Shown: piece by piece, positions 33,887-41,402 of the stretch
How positions within the stretch are numbered: the first letter of the stretch is position 1
Layout: the number at the start of each line of letters is the position of its first letter
Assembly (NCBI RefSeq): GCF_018406605.1
Contig: NZ_AP024545.1
Location: forward strand, 1,798,001-1,862,000
From: Noviluteimonas caseinilytica
Lineage (GTDB): Bacteria > Pseudomonadota > Gammaproteobacteria > Xanthomonadales > Xanthomonadaceae
DNA length: 64,000 nt
Direction of reading: 5' to 3'
Program-made: the position numbers and the translations under genes
The notes under the pieces: generated by a model
What the model was told of the DNA's origin: nothing
What the model saw: the letters and a program-made list of their open reading frames with translations, nothing else
The model's database searches: none

Positions 33887-33959
33887 GCGGCGGAGCGCCG
33901 TGCCGGAGGCGGTTGATGCACCGCGCTTCTGGATCCCTGTTTTCGCAGGGATGACAGGG

Positions 33960-35390
33960 TCATTCCTTCGGCGGAACCACCTTGCCCGGCTTGCTGCCGA
34001 AGTCGCCGTCCGCATCGGCCGCCATGTACGCGAACACCGCATAGGCGGCCACGTTCTGCGCCAGCGCCTTCGGATCGATCTTGTCGAGCGTGTCGTCCGG
34101 CGTGTGGTGGTAGTCGAAGTAATCCGTGCCGTCCTGGCGCAACGCGCCCCACGCCAGGCCATTGCCGGCGAACGGGCCGATGTCCGGGCCCGGGCCGCCT
34201 TCGGTCGGCGTGTACGCGATGCCCAGCGGCGCCAGCACGTCGGCGATCTGCTGCGCGGCGGCCTTCGCGTAGTCCGGTGCGCTCGTGTTGAACGCATAGA
34301 TGCGGCCCGCGCCGAAGTCGCTTTCCGCGGCGATCAGGTGCTTGCGCACGTCGCCCACGTGCTTGTCGTTGTACGCGCGCCCGCCGTGCAGGCCCTGTTC
34401 TTCGTTCGCGAACGCGACGACGCGGATGGTGCGCGCCGGGCGCTGCTTCATCGTGCCGATCATCTTCGCCGCGCCGACCGCGATGGCCACGCCCGCGCCG
34501 TCGTCGATCGCGCCGGTGCCGAGGTCCCACGAATCCAGGTGCCCGCCGATCAACACCACTTCGTCGGGCTTGCTGCGGCCGCGCATTTCGCCGATCACGT
34601 TGTAGGACGTGGCCGTGCCGTCCCAGCCGCAATCGAGTTCGACGTGCACGCGCGTCGGGCCGCGCGCGACCAGGCGCGCCAGCTGGTCGGCGTCGGGTGC
34701 GCCGAGCGCGGCGGACGGGATCGGCGTGAGGCCTTCGTCGAAGCGCGTGATGCCGGTATGCGGGTTGCGGTGCGAATCGGTGCCGGCCGAACGCATCAGG
34801 TAAGCGACCGCGCCTGCGCGGATCGCGGCCGACGGACCGGCGCCGCGCACGCGCGAGCCCATGCCGTAGCCGCCGCCGTCCTTCGCGCGTTCCATCCGGT
34901 AATCGATGAAGGCGATCTTGCCCGCGAGCGAACCGGCGGGCACCGCCTGCAGCGACGCGAGATCGGGGAAGCGCACGACTTCCGCTTCGACCTTGCCGCC
35001 CGGGCTGCCGCCGAGCGCGGTCAGCGTGAGCTTCTGCGACGACGCGCCGACGACCGAAGCGCTTTCACTGCGGCGCTCCCACTTCGGGAACGTCACCGGC
35101 TCGGTCCACACCTTGTCGAACCCGAGCGCCTTGAACTTCGCTTCGGCCCACTTCACCGCGCGCGCATCGGCTTCGCTGCCGGCCAGGCGCGGGCCCACTT
35201 CCGTGGTCAGGCCTTCGACGAACTTCCATGCGGTGTCGTCGGCGAGCGCACGCTCGCGCAGTTGTTCGGCGTGCTGCACGGTGGCCGGCGCGATGCGCGT
35301 GGTGGCCGTTGCCGCGACGGGCGCCTGCGCGTGCGCGGCGGACAGCGCGGTGGTGAGCGCGAGGGCGAGCAGGGTGGTGGTCAGGCGCAT
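33960..35390 (-). CDS. Secreted M28-family metallopeptidase (carboxypeptidase Q-like)
   Basis: Exported zinc peptidase of 476 aa, probably an aminopeptidase or carboxypeptidase acting in the periplasm or outside. The signal peptide is MRLTTTLLALALTTALSAAHA. A PA-type insert (about residues 140-260) precedes the catalytic core with GGHLDSWDLGTGAIDDGAG, the catalytic glutamates in FANEEQGLHG, an aspartate in AAESDFGAG and the last ligand in YFDYHHTPDDTLDKID. ATG 35390 is chosen over the longer frame because it gives the signal peptide. It converges with the repeat block at 33.2-33.96 kb. Confidence 0.92.
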   Translation of the reverse strand: MRLTTTLLALALTTALSAAHAQAPVAATATTRIAPATVQHAEQLRERALADDTAWKFVEGLTTEVGPRLAGSEADARAVKWAEAKFKALGFDKVWTEPVTFPKWERRSESASVVGASSQKLTLTALGGSPGGKVEAEVVRFPDLASLQAVPAGSLAGKIAFIDYRMERAKDGGGYGMGSRVRGAGPSAAIRAGAVAYLMRSAGTDSHRNPHTGITRFDEGLTPIPSAALGAPDADQLARLVARGPTRVHVELDCGWDGTATSYNVIGEMRGRSKPDEVVLIGGHLDSWDLGTGAIDDGAGVAIAVGAAKMIGTMKQRPARTIRVVAFANEEQGLHGGRAYNDKHVGDVRKHLIAAESDFGAGRIYAFNTSAPDYAKAAAQQIADVLAPLGIAYTPTEGGPGPDIGPFAGNGLAWGALRQDGTDYFDYHHTPDDTLDKIDPKALAQNVAAYAVFAYMAADADGDFGSKPGKVVPPKE

Positions 35391-35484
35391 GCAGGGGTCC
35401 CCTTGAACGAAGGCGTCGAGCGTAGCAGTCCACCCCGGGCGGGCCGGGGTGTCGTCGGTCATGGCTGGTGTGCGCGCGGTCGCG

Positions 35485-35889
35485 TCAGCGCGACTTGAGG
35501 GCGTCGCGGATCTCGCGCAGCAGCAGCGTGTCTTCCGGCGTGGCCGCGGCGGCCTCGGGTTCGCGCAGGCGGTTGTAGGCCTTGAGGAACAGGAAGATCA
35601 CGAAGGCGATCAGCAGGAAGTCGATCGCGGCCTGGAACAGCAGGCCGTACTTGATCGCGACTTCGGCGGCCACTTGCTTGCCCGTCGCATCGAGCGTGGC
35701 GGGCGTGACCACGTATTTCCAGTCGGCGACGCTCACGCCGCCGGTGACGAGCGAGACGACCGGCATCACGAAGCCATCCACGATGGCGGTGACGATCTTG
35801 CCGAACGCGCCGCCGATGACCACGGCCACGGCCAGGTCGACGACGCTGCCGCGCGCGATGAACGCCTTGAACTCCGAGAGCATGCCCAT
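35485..35889 (-). CDS. mscL: Large-conductance mechanosensitive channel
   Basis: Inner-membrane osmotic safety valve of 134 aa, acting as a homopentamer. The N-terminal amphipathic helix MLSEFKAFIARGSVVDLAVA is followed by TM1 with VVIGGAFGKIVTAIVDGFVMP, a periplasmic loop, TM2 (AAIDFLLIAFVIFLFLK) and the C-terminal helix. Two in-frame ATGs (35889, 35883) are close; the first is given. A GC hairpin downstream (35431-35451) lacks a T-run and is only a weak terminator candidate. Confidence 0.96.
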   Translation of the reverse strand: MGMLSEFKAFIARGSVVDLAVAVVIGGAFGKIVTAIVDGFVMPVVSLVTGGVSVADWKYVVTPATLDATGKQVAAEVAIKYGLLFQAAIDFLLIAFVIFLFLKAYNRLREPEAAAATPEDTLLLREIRDALKSR

Positions 35890-35930
35890 GCTGGCTTCCT
35901 CCTGCCGGCGGACGCCGGTGTCGGCGGAGG

Positions 35931-36602
35931 TTAGCGCGGGACGACGTGGCCCTGCAGCCGCAGCACGTCGTCCAGGCGGGCCTCGTACGCATCGCCGGGG
36001 ACCAGCGGACCCACGCCCGCGGGCGTGCCCATGAAGACCAGGTCGCCGGCCTGCAGCGTGAAGAGCTTGGCGAGTTCGTCGAGGATGTCCGGCACGTCCC
36101 AGATCAGCTGGTCGAGCGTGGAGCGCTGGCGGGCCTGGCCGTTCACGGCCAGCGACAGCGTGCGCGGGGCGAGGGGGCCGATCGCATCGAAGCGGACGAT
36201 CTCGCTGACCGGCGCCGAATGGTCGAAGGCCTTGCCGGTATCCCACGGCAGGCCCTTCGCCTTCGCGGCCGATTGCAGGTCGCGGCGCGTCAGGTCCAGG
36301 CCGATGGCGTAGCCGAACACCTGCGCGTCGGCGCCGAGGGCGACGACGAGTTCCACTTCGTGGTGCAGGTCGTGCGTGCCCGGCGGATACGGCACGACGC
36401 CATCGAGGACGACGGCGTCGGCGGGCTTGCAGAAGAACACGGGCGTGCCGCGGTCGGCCTTGGACGCGGGCACCGCGGCGCCCATTTCCTTGGCGTGGTC
36501 GGCGAAGTTGCGGCCGACGCAATAGATGCGGCGCACCGGGAAGGTGCCGCCGCCACGTACCGGGATGCGGACCGGCGCGGGGGCCGGGACGACGTCGCTC
36601 AC
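35931..36602 (-). CDS. Fumarylacetoacetate hydrolase family protein
   Basis: FAH-superfamily enzyme of 223 aa, probably an acylpyruvase or oxaloacetate-type hydrolase/decarboxylase of the small YcgM/FAHD1 class. It has RRIYCVGRNFADHAKEMG, FFCKPADAVV, the metal ligands in HHEVELVVALG and DLTRRDLQ, and the closing GTPAGVGPL. The start is GTG 36602, overlapping the stop of the upstream small membrane protein gene (GTGA). Size fits the single-domain subgroup; the exact substrate cannot be read from sequence. Confidence 0.92.
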   Translation of the reverse strand: MSDVVPAPAPVRIPVRGGGTFPVRRIYCVGRNFADHAKEMGAAVPASKADRGTPVFFCKPADAVVLDGVVPYPPGTHDLHHEVELVVALGADAQVFGYAIGLDLTRRDLQSAAKAKGLPWDTGKAFDHSAPVSEIVRFDAIGPLAPRTLSLAVNGQARQRSTLDQLIWDVPDILDELAKLFTLQAGDLVFMGTPAGVGPLVPGDAYEARLDDVLRLQGHVVPR

Positions 36603-36880
36603 GCCGAGGGCAGGGCGTGCTTGCGCACGACTTCGAATTCGCCGTCGACCACGCGCGGATCGCGGCGCACCTGCGGATCGTTGCGGCGCTTCCACATGCG
36701 CAGCAGCAGGCCGACCGACAACATCGCGATGCCGACGAACACGCTCACGAACACCAGCACGACGAGCACGGCGACGCCGAGCAGCCCCACCAGCAGGCGC
36801 GTCAACGGATGGCGCGGCTTGCGCGGCGCGAAGCCGTGGCGGAAGGAAGCGAAGTCGAAGCGGTGTGCGAATGCAGTCAT
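36599..36880 (-). CDS. Small single-pass membrane protein, unknown function
   Basis: A 93-residue protein with an Arg/His-rich N-terminus (FAHRFDFASFRHGF), one long hydrophobic segment (LLVGLLGVAVLVVLVFVSVFVGIAMLSV region, about residues 29-57) and a short basic tail. No family is recognised. The stop overlaps the start of the FAH-family gene, so the two are probably co-translated. ATG 36880 is the first Met giving a compact protein; the frame remains open to 37012 but that part overlaps the divergent Rieske gene. Confidence 0.75.
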   Translation of the reverse strand: MTAFAHRFDFASFRHGFAPRKPRHPLTRLLVGLLGVAVLVVLVFVSVFVGIAMLSVGLLLRMWKRRNDPQVRRDPRVVDGEFEVVRKHALPSA

Positions 36881-36978
36881 CGTCAGGGGCCGTGACACAA
36901 TGCGGCAGTGCCGGGGCGGCGAGTATCCGGCGGGTCTTCCGGCAGCGTGTGAGGACTTCGTTAAGAGGCGTGCAAACC

Positions 36979-37326
36979 GTGACCGTGGCCAACCCTGTCT
37001 TGCTGCTTGCACACCTGGACCAGCTCGCCGACGGCGCGGTGGTGGAAACCGACGCCACGATCGACGGCGATTCGGAGTCCGTGATCCTGCACCGCGCAGG
37101 CGAGACGATTCGCGCCTGGCTCAATGTCTGCCCGCATGCCGGTCGTCGCCTCGACTGGGCGCCGGGCAAGTTCCTGTTCGACAAGCAAGGGCACCTGGTG
37201 TGCGCGGTGCACGGTGCGACGTTCGAGTTGCGCGCCGGCGAATGCATCGCCGGGCCCTGTCGGGGTGCGTCGTTGCGCGCGATCGAGATCGACGTGCGCG
37301 ACGGCGCCGTCTACCTCAGAACATGA
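36979..37326 (+). CDS. Small Rieske [2Fe-2S] protein
   Basis: Ferredoxin-like Rieske protein of about 115 aa. The cluster-binding pairs are CPH (about residue 45) and CAVH (about 65), giving the C-x-H ... C-x2-H pattern with the family surroundings NVCPHAGRRLDW and HLVCAVHGATFEL. There is no signal peptide or partner oxygenase gene beside it. The start is uncertain: GTG 36979 is favoured because AAGAGG lies 10 bases upstream, but GTG 36970 and 36985 are possible. Its last 11 bases overlap the tail of the convergent SLC13 gene. Confidence 0.88.
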   Translation: MTVANPVLLLAHLDQLADGAVVETDATIDGDSESVILHRAGETIRAWLNVCPHAGRRLDWAPGKFLFDKQGHLVCAVHGATFELRAGECIAGPCRGASLRAIEIDVRDGAVYLRT

Positions 37327-39160
37327 TGTTGACCGCGATCACCACGACGATCAGGTAGATCAACGACACCGGCGCACCGAGCCGCCACAGGTCCTTCGAC
37401 TGGTAACCACCTGGCCCGGTGATCATCGACATCACCGGGTTGGACGCGGTCATGAAGTTGTTCGACGCCGACAACGCCACCATCAGCGCGAAGCCCGTCG
37501 GATTGCCGCCCGCGGCCAGCGCGAGGTTGATGCCCATCGGCACCATGACGATCGTGGCGCCGACGTGGCCGATCACCAGCGAGAAGATCGTCGTCAGCAG
37601 GCCCAGCGCGATTTCCAGCAATACCAGCGGCACGCCTTCGGGCAAGCGCTCGATGGTGTGCCCCGCGATCCACGCCGCCGCGCCGCTGGAATCCATCGCC
37701 CAGCCCAGCGGGATCAGGCAGGCCATGACGAACACGGTCTTCCAGTTGATCGCCGCGTAGGCCTCGTCGATGTGCAGCACGCCGGCCACCAGCATGCCGG
37801 CCACGCCGGTCATCAGCGCGATCGACACCGGGATGCGCGTGGAGAGCGCCAGCAGCATCGTCACCACGAAGATGCTCAGCGCGAGCTTGAACTTGTGCGG
37901 CCGCTGCTCGCCCTTCGGGTAGTCGGTGACGACCACGAAGTCCTTGTTCTCGGCCGCCTGCGCAAGATCCGTCCAGATGCCGTGCAGCACCAGCATGTCG
38001 CCGGCGCGCAGCGCGAGCTGGCGCACGTTCTCGCGGTGCACGGTCTTGTCGCGGTTCACTGCGAGGAGACTGATGCCGTACTGCTTGCGCAATTGCAGCT
38101 CGGCCTGCGACTTGCCGAGGTATTGCGAGGTCGGCGGCACCACCGCTTCGGCGATGCCCGCGCGGCTCGGGTTGAACAGGTCGCCGAACGTGCGCAGGCG
38201 CGTGCTCATGCGCAGGAAATTGTTCTGCGCGAAATCGGCGACCTGCTGCTTGCCGCCCATCGCACCGAGCACGCTGCCGACCCAGATGCGCGCGTCGGCG
38301 GGCGGCGCCAGGCGCGATTCGTTGCCGGTCTTCAGCGCGAGCAGGAGCGGTGCGTTGCGCAGCGCTTCGGCCTCGCCGAGCGACATGCCCACCAGCGGGC
38401 TGTCGGCCGACACGGTGAGTTCGTACACGTCGCCTTCGATGCCGTAGGCCTGCGCGAAATAACTCTGCGTGCGCGCCGGCGTGACGCCGCGGTCCACGTC
38501 ATAGCGTTCGAGCTGCTTGTCGCCGAAGAAGCGGAAATACAGCAGGCCCGCGCCCAGCAGCGCCAGGCCGATCGGCATCGGCGCGAACATGTGCAGCGGT
38601 TCGAGCGTGGCCGCACCCGAGGGCAGGTTGGCGTTGGACGACACCAGCAAGTCGTTGAGCAGGATCAGCGGCGACGTACCGACCATCGTCAGCGAACCGC
38701 CCATCACGATGGCGATCGCCAGCGGCAACAGGAAGCGCGACAAGGGCAGGCCGGTGCGCGAACTCAGGCGCGAGGCGACGGGCAGGTACAGCGCCATCAC
38801 CGACGGGTTCTGCATGAAGGAGGAGTTGAGGCCGGCCACCGCGGAGGTGAACAGCAGCAGGCGCGATTCGATGCCGTGCGCGCGGCGCAGCAGCCAGCCG
38901 GCGAGGCGGTTGAGCGCGCCGGTGCGGTCCAGGCCCGCGCCCAGGATCATCGTGGCGATGACGCTCATGACCGCGTTGCCGGAGAAGCCGCCGAACAGGT
39001 CTTCCGGCGCGACCACGCCGGTGAGCCCCAGCAACACCAGGACGACCAGGGCAACGACGTCGGCGCGGATGCGCTCGAACAGGAACATCACCATCGTGAA
39101 GCCCACCAGCCCGAGCACGAGCTTCATGTCGGTGGTGAGCATCAACGCGGTGTCGTTCAC
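37316..39160 (-). CDS. SLC13-family permease with central TrkA-C domains
   Basis: Inner-membrane anion/dicarboxylate or sulfate-type transporter of 614 aa. Two blocks of membrane helices (about residues 10-185 and 400-614) flank a soluble middle part holding two RCK/TrkA-C-like domains (YELTVSADSPLVGMSLGEAE and the stretch from PPTSQYLGKSQAELQLRKQY to RAGDMLVLHG). Carrier motifs include LNSSFMQNPSVMALYLPV, GTSPLILLND, and SASNNFMTASNPVMSMITGPGG split across the last helices. GTG 39160 is coupled to the trmB stop (GTGA); ATGs at 39142 and 39127 are alternatives. Substrate unknown. Confidence 0.9.
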   Translation of the reverse strand: MNDTALMLTTDMKLVLGLVGFTMVMFLFERIRADVVALVVLVLLGLTGVVAPEDLFGGFSGNAVMSVIATMILGAGLDRTGALNRLAGWLLRRAHGIESRLLLFTSAVAGLNSSFMQNPSVMALYLPVASRLSSRTGLPLSRFLLPLAIAIVMGGSLTMVGTSPLILLNDLLVSSNANLPSGAATLEPLHMFAPMPIGLALLGAGLLYFRFFGDKQLERYDVDRGVTPARTQSYFAQAYGIEGDVYELTVSADSPLVGMSLGEAEALRNAPLLLALKTGNESRLAPPADARIWVGSVLGAMGGKQQVADFAQNNFLRMSTRLRTFGDLFNPSRAGIAEAVVPPTSQYLGKSQAELQLRKQYGISLLAVNRDKTVHRENVRQLALRAGDMLVLHGIWTDLAQAAENKDFVVVTDYPKGEQRPHKFKLALSIFVVTMLLALSTRIPVSIALMTGVAGMLVAGVLHIDEAYAAINWKTVFVMACLIPLGWAMDSSGAAAWIAGHTIERLPEGVPLVLLEIALGLLTTIFSLVIGHVGATIVMVPMGINLALAAGGNPTGFALMVALSASNNFMTASNPVMSMITGPGGYQSKDLWRLGAPVSLIYLIVVVIAVNIMF

Positions 39161-39891
39161 GCGCCCGAATCCCCTTGGCGTTCCGTGTCGTAAAGAAGGT
39201 CCCACACGCCGTGCCCGAGCTTCTGGCCGCGCGTCTCGAAATGCGTCTGGGGACGCCATTCGGGCCGCGGTACGGTGCCGCGGGGACCGGCGCGATTCAC
39301 CAGGCCCGGCGTGGCATCCAGCACGTCCCACATCTGCTCGGCATAGTCCTGCCAATCGGTGGCGAGGTGCAAGCGCCCCCCGGGCGCGAGTTTCGACACC
39401 AGCAACGCGGCGAACCCGGGGTTCACCAGGCGACGCTTGTTGTGGCGCTTCTTGTGCCAGGGATCCGGGAAGTAGATGCGCACCTCGTCCAGGCTCGCAT
39501 CGGCGATCTCGTGGGTAAGCACTTCCACCGCGTCGTGGTGGAACAGGCGGACGTTGCGTGCATCGTCGGCGGCGAGCGCGTTGAGCAGGCGGCCGACGCC
39601 GGGCGCATGCACTTCGATGCCGATGATGTCGCGCGAAGGATCCTGCGCTGCGGCGAAGCGCAGGGCCTCGCCGTTGCCGAAGCCGATCTCCAGCACGCGC
39701 GGCGCATGCCGGCCGAAGGCGGCGTCGAAATCGCGCGGCGCGCCGGTGTAATCCAGGCCGAAGCGCGGCCACTGTTCGTCGAACGCGCGCTGCTGCGCGG
39801 GCGTGAAGCGCCCCTGCCGCAGCACGAAGCTGCGGACCTTGCGCTGGCCGGGTTCGGCGGTGAAGGGCTTCTTGTCGGTCGGGTCGGACAT
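39157..39891 (-). CDS. trmB: tRNA (guanine-N7-)-methyltransferase
   Basis: SAM-dependent enzyme of 244 aa that methylates G46 in tRNA. The SAM motif VLEIGFGNGEALRFAA (about residue 70), the IGIEVHAPGVGRLL stretch, and the catalytic region YFPDPWHKKRHNKRR (about 150) are diagnostic. Its start overlaps the thiG stop by one base (TGATG) and its own stop overlaps the permease start, forming a thiG-trmB-permease chain. Confidence 0.96.
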   Translation of the reverse strand: MSDPTDKKPFTAEPGQRKVRSFVLRQGRFTPAQQRAFDEQWPRFGLDYTGAPRDFDAAFGRHAPRVLEIGFGNGEALRFAAAQDPSRDIIGIEVHAPGVGRLLNALAADDARNVRLFHHDAVEVLTHEIADASLDEVRIYFPDPWHKKRHNKRRLVNPGFAALLVSKLAPGGRLHLATDWQDYAEQMWDVLDATPGLVNRAGPRGTVPRPEWRPQTHFETRGQKLGHGVWDLLYDTERQGDSGA

Positions 39892-40694
39892 CACCCGACC
39901 AGGCCGTCCACGGGGCTCGAGGCGGACGCGAAACGCTTGCGCGGGATGCGCCCGGCGAGGAACGCGGCGCGGCCGGCTTCGACCGCCAGCTTCATCGCAT
40001 GCGCCATCAGGATCGGATGCTTCGCGCCGGCGATCGCGGTGTTCATCAGCACGCCGTCGCAGCCCAGTTCCATCGCGATCGCGGCATCGGACGCGGTGCC
40101 GACGCCGGCATCGACGAGCACCGGCACCTTCGCGTTCTCGATGATCTCGAGCAGGTTGTACTTGTTCTGGATGCCCAGGCCCGAACCGATCGGCGCGGCG
40201 AGCGGCATCACCGCGACGCAGCCGATTTCTTCCAGGCGGCGCGCGAGGATCGGATCGTCGGAGGTGTAGACCATGACGTCGAAGCCGTCGGCGACGAGGC
40301 GCTCGGCGGCGACGAGCGTCTGCACGACGTCGGGATACAAGGTGCGCTGGTCGCCGAGCACTTCGAGCTTGACGAGCTTGTGGCCGTCGAGCAGTTCGCG
40401 CGCCAGGCGACACGTGCGCACCGCATCGTCGGCGGTGTAGCAGCCGGCGGTGTTGGGCAGGATCGTGTAGCGGTCGGGCGGCAGCACGTCGAGCAGGTTC
40501 GGCTCGCCGGGCGACTGGCCCAGGTTGGTGCGGCGGATCGCGACGGTGACGATTTCGGCGCCCGCGGCTTCGGTGGCCAGGCGGGTTTCTTCGAAATCCC
40601 GGAACTTGCCGGTGCCGGTGAGCAGGCGTGAACGATAACGGCGGCCCGCGACGACCAGGCTGTCGTCGGCCGCGAGGACGGTGGGATCAGACAT
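39891..40694 (-). CDS. thiG: Thiazole synthase ThiG
   Basis: TIM-barrel enzyme of 267 aa that builds the thiazole phosphate of thiamine from deoxyxylulose phosphate, dehydroglycine and the ThiS thiocarboxylate. The Schiff-base lysine is in KLVKLEVLGDQRTLYPD (about residue 105), and the phosphate sites lie in PLAAPIGSGLGI and VDAGVGTASDAAIAMELG. ATG 40694 is preferred to the longer frame. The expected partner thiS lies on the same strand but 347 bp upstream rather than directly adjacent, with an RNA-like element in the gap. Confidence 0.96.
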   Translation of the reverse strand: MSDPTVLAADDSLVVAGRRYRSRLLTGTGKFRDFEETRLATEAAGAEIVTVAIRRTNLGQSPGEPNLLDVLPPDRYTILPNTAGCYTADDAVRTCRLARELLDGHKLVKLEVLGDQRTLYPDVVQTLVAAERLVADGFDVMVYTSDDPILARRLEEIGCVAVMPLAAPIGSGLGIQNKYNLLEIIENAKVPVLVDAGVGTASDAAIAMELGCDGVLMNTAIAGAKHPILMAHAMKLAVEAGRAAFLAGRIPRKRFASASSPVDGLVG

Positions 40695-40710
40695 GGGCGC
40701 AATGGTACCG

Positions 40711-40740
40711 CGTCGGTCGCTCCGGCCGTTCGTCGGTCGC
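40711..40740. repeat. Direct repeat upstream of thiG
   Basis: CGTCGGTCGC occurs at 40711-40720 and again at 40731-40740, 20 bp apart and just upstream of the thiG start. The spacing could suit two protein sites on the same DNA face, but no regulator is identified. Confidence 0.4.
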
Positions 40741-40831
40741 AGCAATCCGGTGGTCGCGACTCACGCCGATCATGCGTGCGAATCGACCACCCGGTGACCT
40801 GTAGTCAACGGATGCCCCGTAAGGAGTTGGG

Positions 40832-40909
40832 AGTGGCATCGAAGCGTCGCACCGGCACACCCCTGACCGGTCCTCCCCGACATGCCACTGCGCGCGATGC
40901 CCCATCGCG
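40832..40909. ncRNA. Structured stretch upstream of the GEMM element
   Basis: Three inverted repeats are packed together: AGTGGCAT (40832-40839) with ATGCCACT (40882-40889), enclosing ACCGG (40851-40855) with CCGGT (40867-40871); then CGCGATG (40893-40899) with CATCGCG (40903-40909) around CCC. The density suggests folded RNA, on the plus strand possibly the 5' leader of the GEMM element. It matches no family I know. Confidence 0.4.
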
Positions 40910-40914
40910 TGGTC

Positions 40915-41002
40915 CGCCAAGAGCACACCCGCGCGAAAGCCGGGGTCGCAAAGCTACGGGTCCTCCGGCATTCCCCCTGCCGCGGACAGCCGGGTTCCCG
41001 TG
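40915..41002 (+). promoter_or_regulatory. GEMM-I (cyclic dinucleotide) riboswitch-like element
   Basis: The plus strand carries the core of the GEMM-I family: a segment CCAAGAGCACACC (consensus close to CACAGGGCAAACC), a hairpin capped by a GAAA tetraloop (40935-40938), the invariant-looking CGCAAAGCTACGGGTCC (40947-40963) and the closing GGACAGCCGGGTT (40984-40996). P2 folds as GTCC/GGAC extended by CGGCA (40966-40970) / TGCCG (40978-40982). GEMM-I aptamers bind c-di-GMP, and some variants bind 3',3'-cGAMP. The nearest genes on both sides, thiS and thiG, are on the other strand; the next plus-strand gene starts at 41403. Confidence 0.75.
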
Positions 41003-41030
41003 ACCGCACGATGGGTGCATCGTGCGGTTT
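41003..41030 (+). terminator. Terminator-like hairpin directly after the GEMM element
   Basis: Perfect 10-bp stem ACCGCACGAT (41003-41012) / ATCGTGCGGT (41019-41028) with loop GGGTGC and then TTATCG. The T-run is short but is present only on the plus-strand side, which agrees with the direction of the riboswitch-like element. It could be the expression platform, or a bidirectional end signal for thiS 14 bp away. Confidence 0.6.
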
Positions 41031-41041
41031 ATCGCCTCAGG

Positions 41042-41242
41042 TCAGCCGCCACCCAGCGCGTGCACCACTTCCACGTGATCTCCCTCGGCCAGCGCATGCG
41101 CTGCGTGCTTGCCGCGCGGCACGATGTCGCCGTTGACCTCCACGGCGACGCGGCGCTCGGCGAGGCCTTCGAGGACGAGCAGGTCGGCGATCGAGGCGCC
41201 GGGGTCGAGCGAGCGGGGCTCGCCGTTCAATCGGATTTCCAT
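41042..41242 (-). CDS. thiS: Sulfur carrier protein ThiS
   Basis: Ubiquitin-like protein of 66 aa. It starts MEIRLNGEPRSLDPG and ends VHALGGG with the C-terminal Gly-Gly that becomes the thiocarboxylate donor for thiazole synthesis; the middle VAVEVNGDIVPRGKHAAHAL is the family core. ATG 41242 is chosen; the longer frame to 41425 has no support. It is on the same strand as thiG but separated from it by 347 bp. Confidence 0.94.
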   Translation of the reverse strand: MEIRLNGEPRSLDPGASIADLLVLEGLAERRVAVEVNGDIVPRGKHAAHALAEGDHVEVVHALGGG

Positions 41243-41402
41243 GGGGCGCATTGTCGCGCGGTGCGCGGGAAGTTGCCGCACGCCACCGAAGTGCCGCGCC
41301 GCCGCTTGAGCCGCACGAAGCTTCGTGAAAGCATCCGGCCACCCCCGGGGCCATCCGTATCGGTATGGACGGCAGGTCGGGCTCATTCCAAGGGAGCAAT
41401 CG

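Larger units (their letters stand above)
33173..33955. repeat. 783-bp non-coding block bounded by 27-bp inverted repeats
   Basis: The 791-bp gap between two convergent genes holds no credible gene. Its outer ends are a 27-base inverted repeat: GTCATCCCTGCGAAACCAGG... at 33173-33199 and its complement at 33929-33955, matching 26 of 27 positions. Each arm is itself a small palindrome (CCCTG/CAGGG). Inside are at least four further inverted repeats, listed separately, and base composition is more AT-rich than in the flanking genes. The end palindromes look like REP-type dispersed elements common in Proteobacteria, so the block is best read as a composite of REP-like units. Short open frames inside are judged spurious. 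Confidence 0.75.

Noticed and set aside
33234..33959. Several open frames of 60-270 codons inside the repeat block
   Set aside because: They run through the inverted repeats, change composition with each repeat, lack ribosome sites and show no domain. The block is better read as non-coding.
35431..35451. CACCCCGG/CCGGGGTG hairpin as terminator for mscL
   Set aside because: Eight-base-pair stem without a T-run on either side; not strong enough to call.
40776..41003. Short plus- and minus-strand open frames over the GEMM element
   Set aside because: The conserved features there are RNA-structural (paired stems and invariant loops), and the translations are low-complexity Arg/Pro-rich sequence.
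40695..41041. TPP riboswitch for the thi genes
   Set aside because: This was the first expectation next to thiG, but the conserved TPP motifs (CUGAGA and ACCUGAUCUGG-type segments) are absent on both strands.
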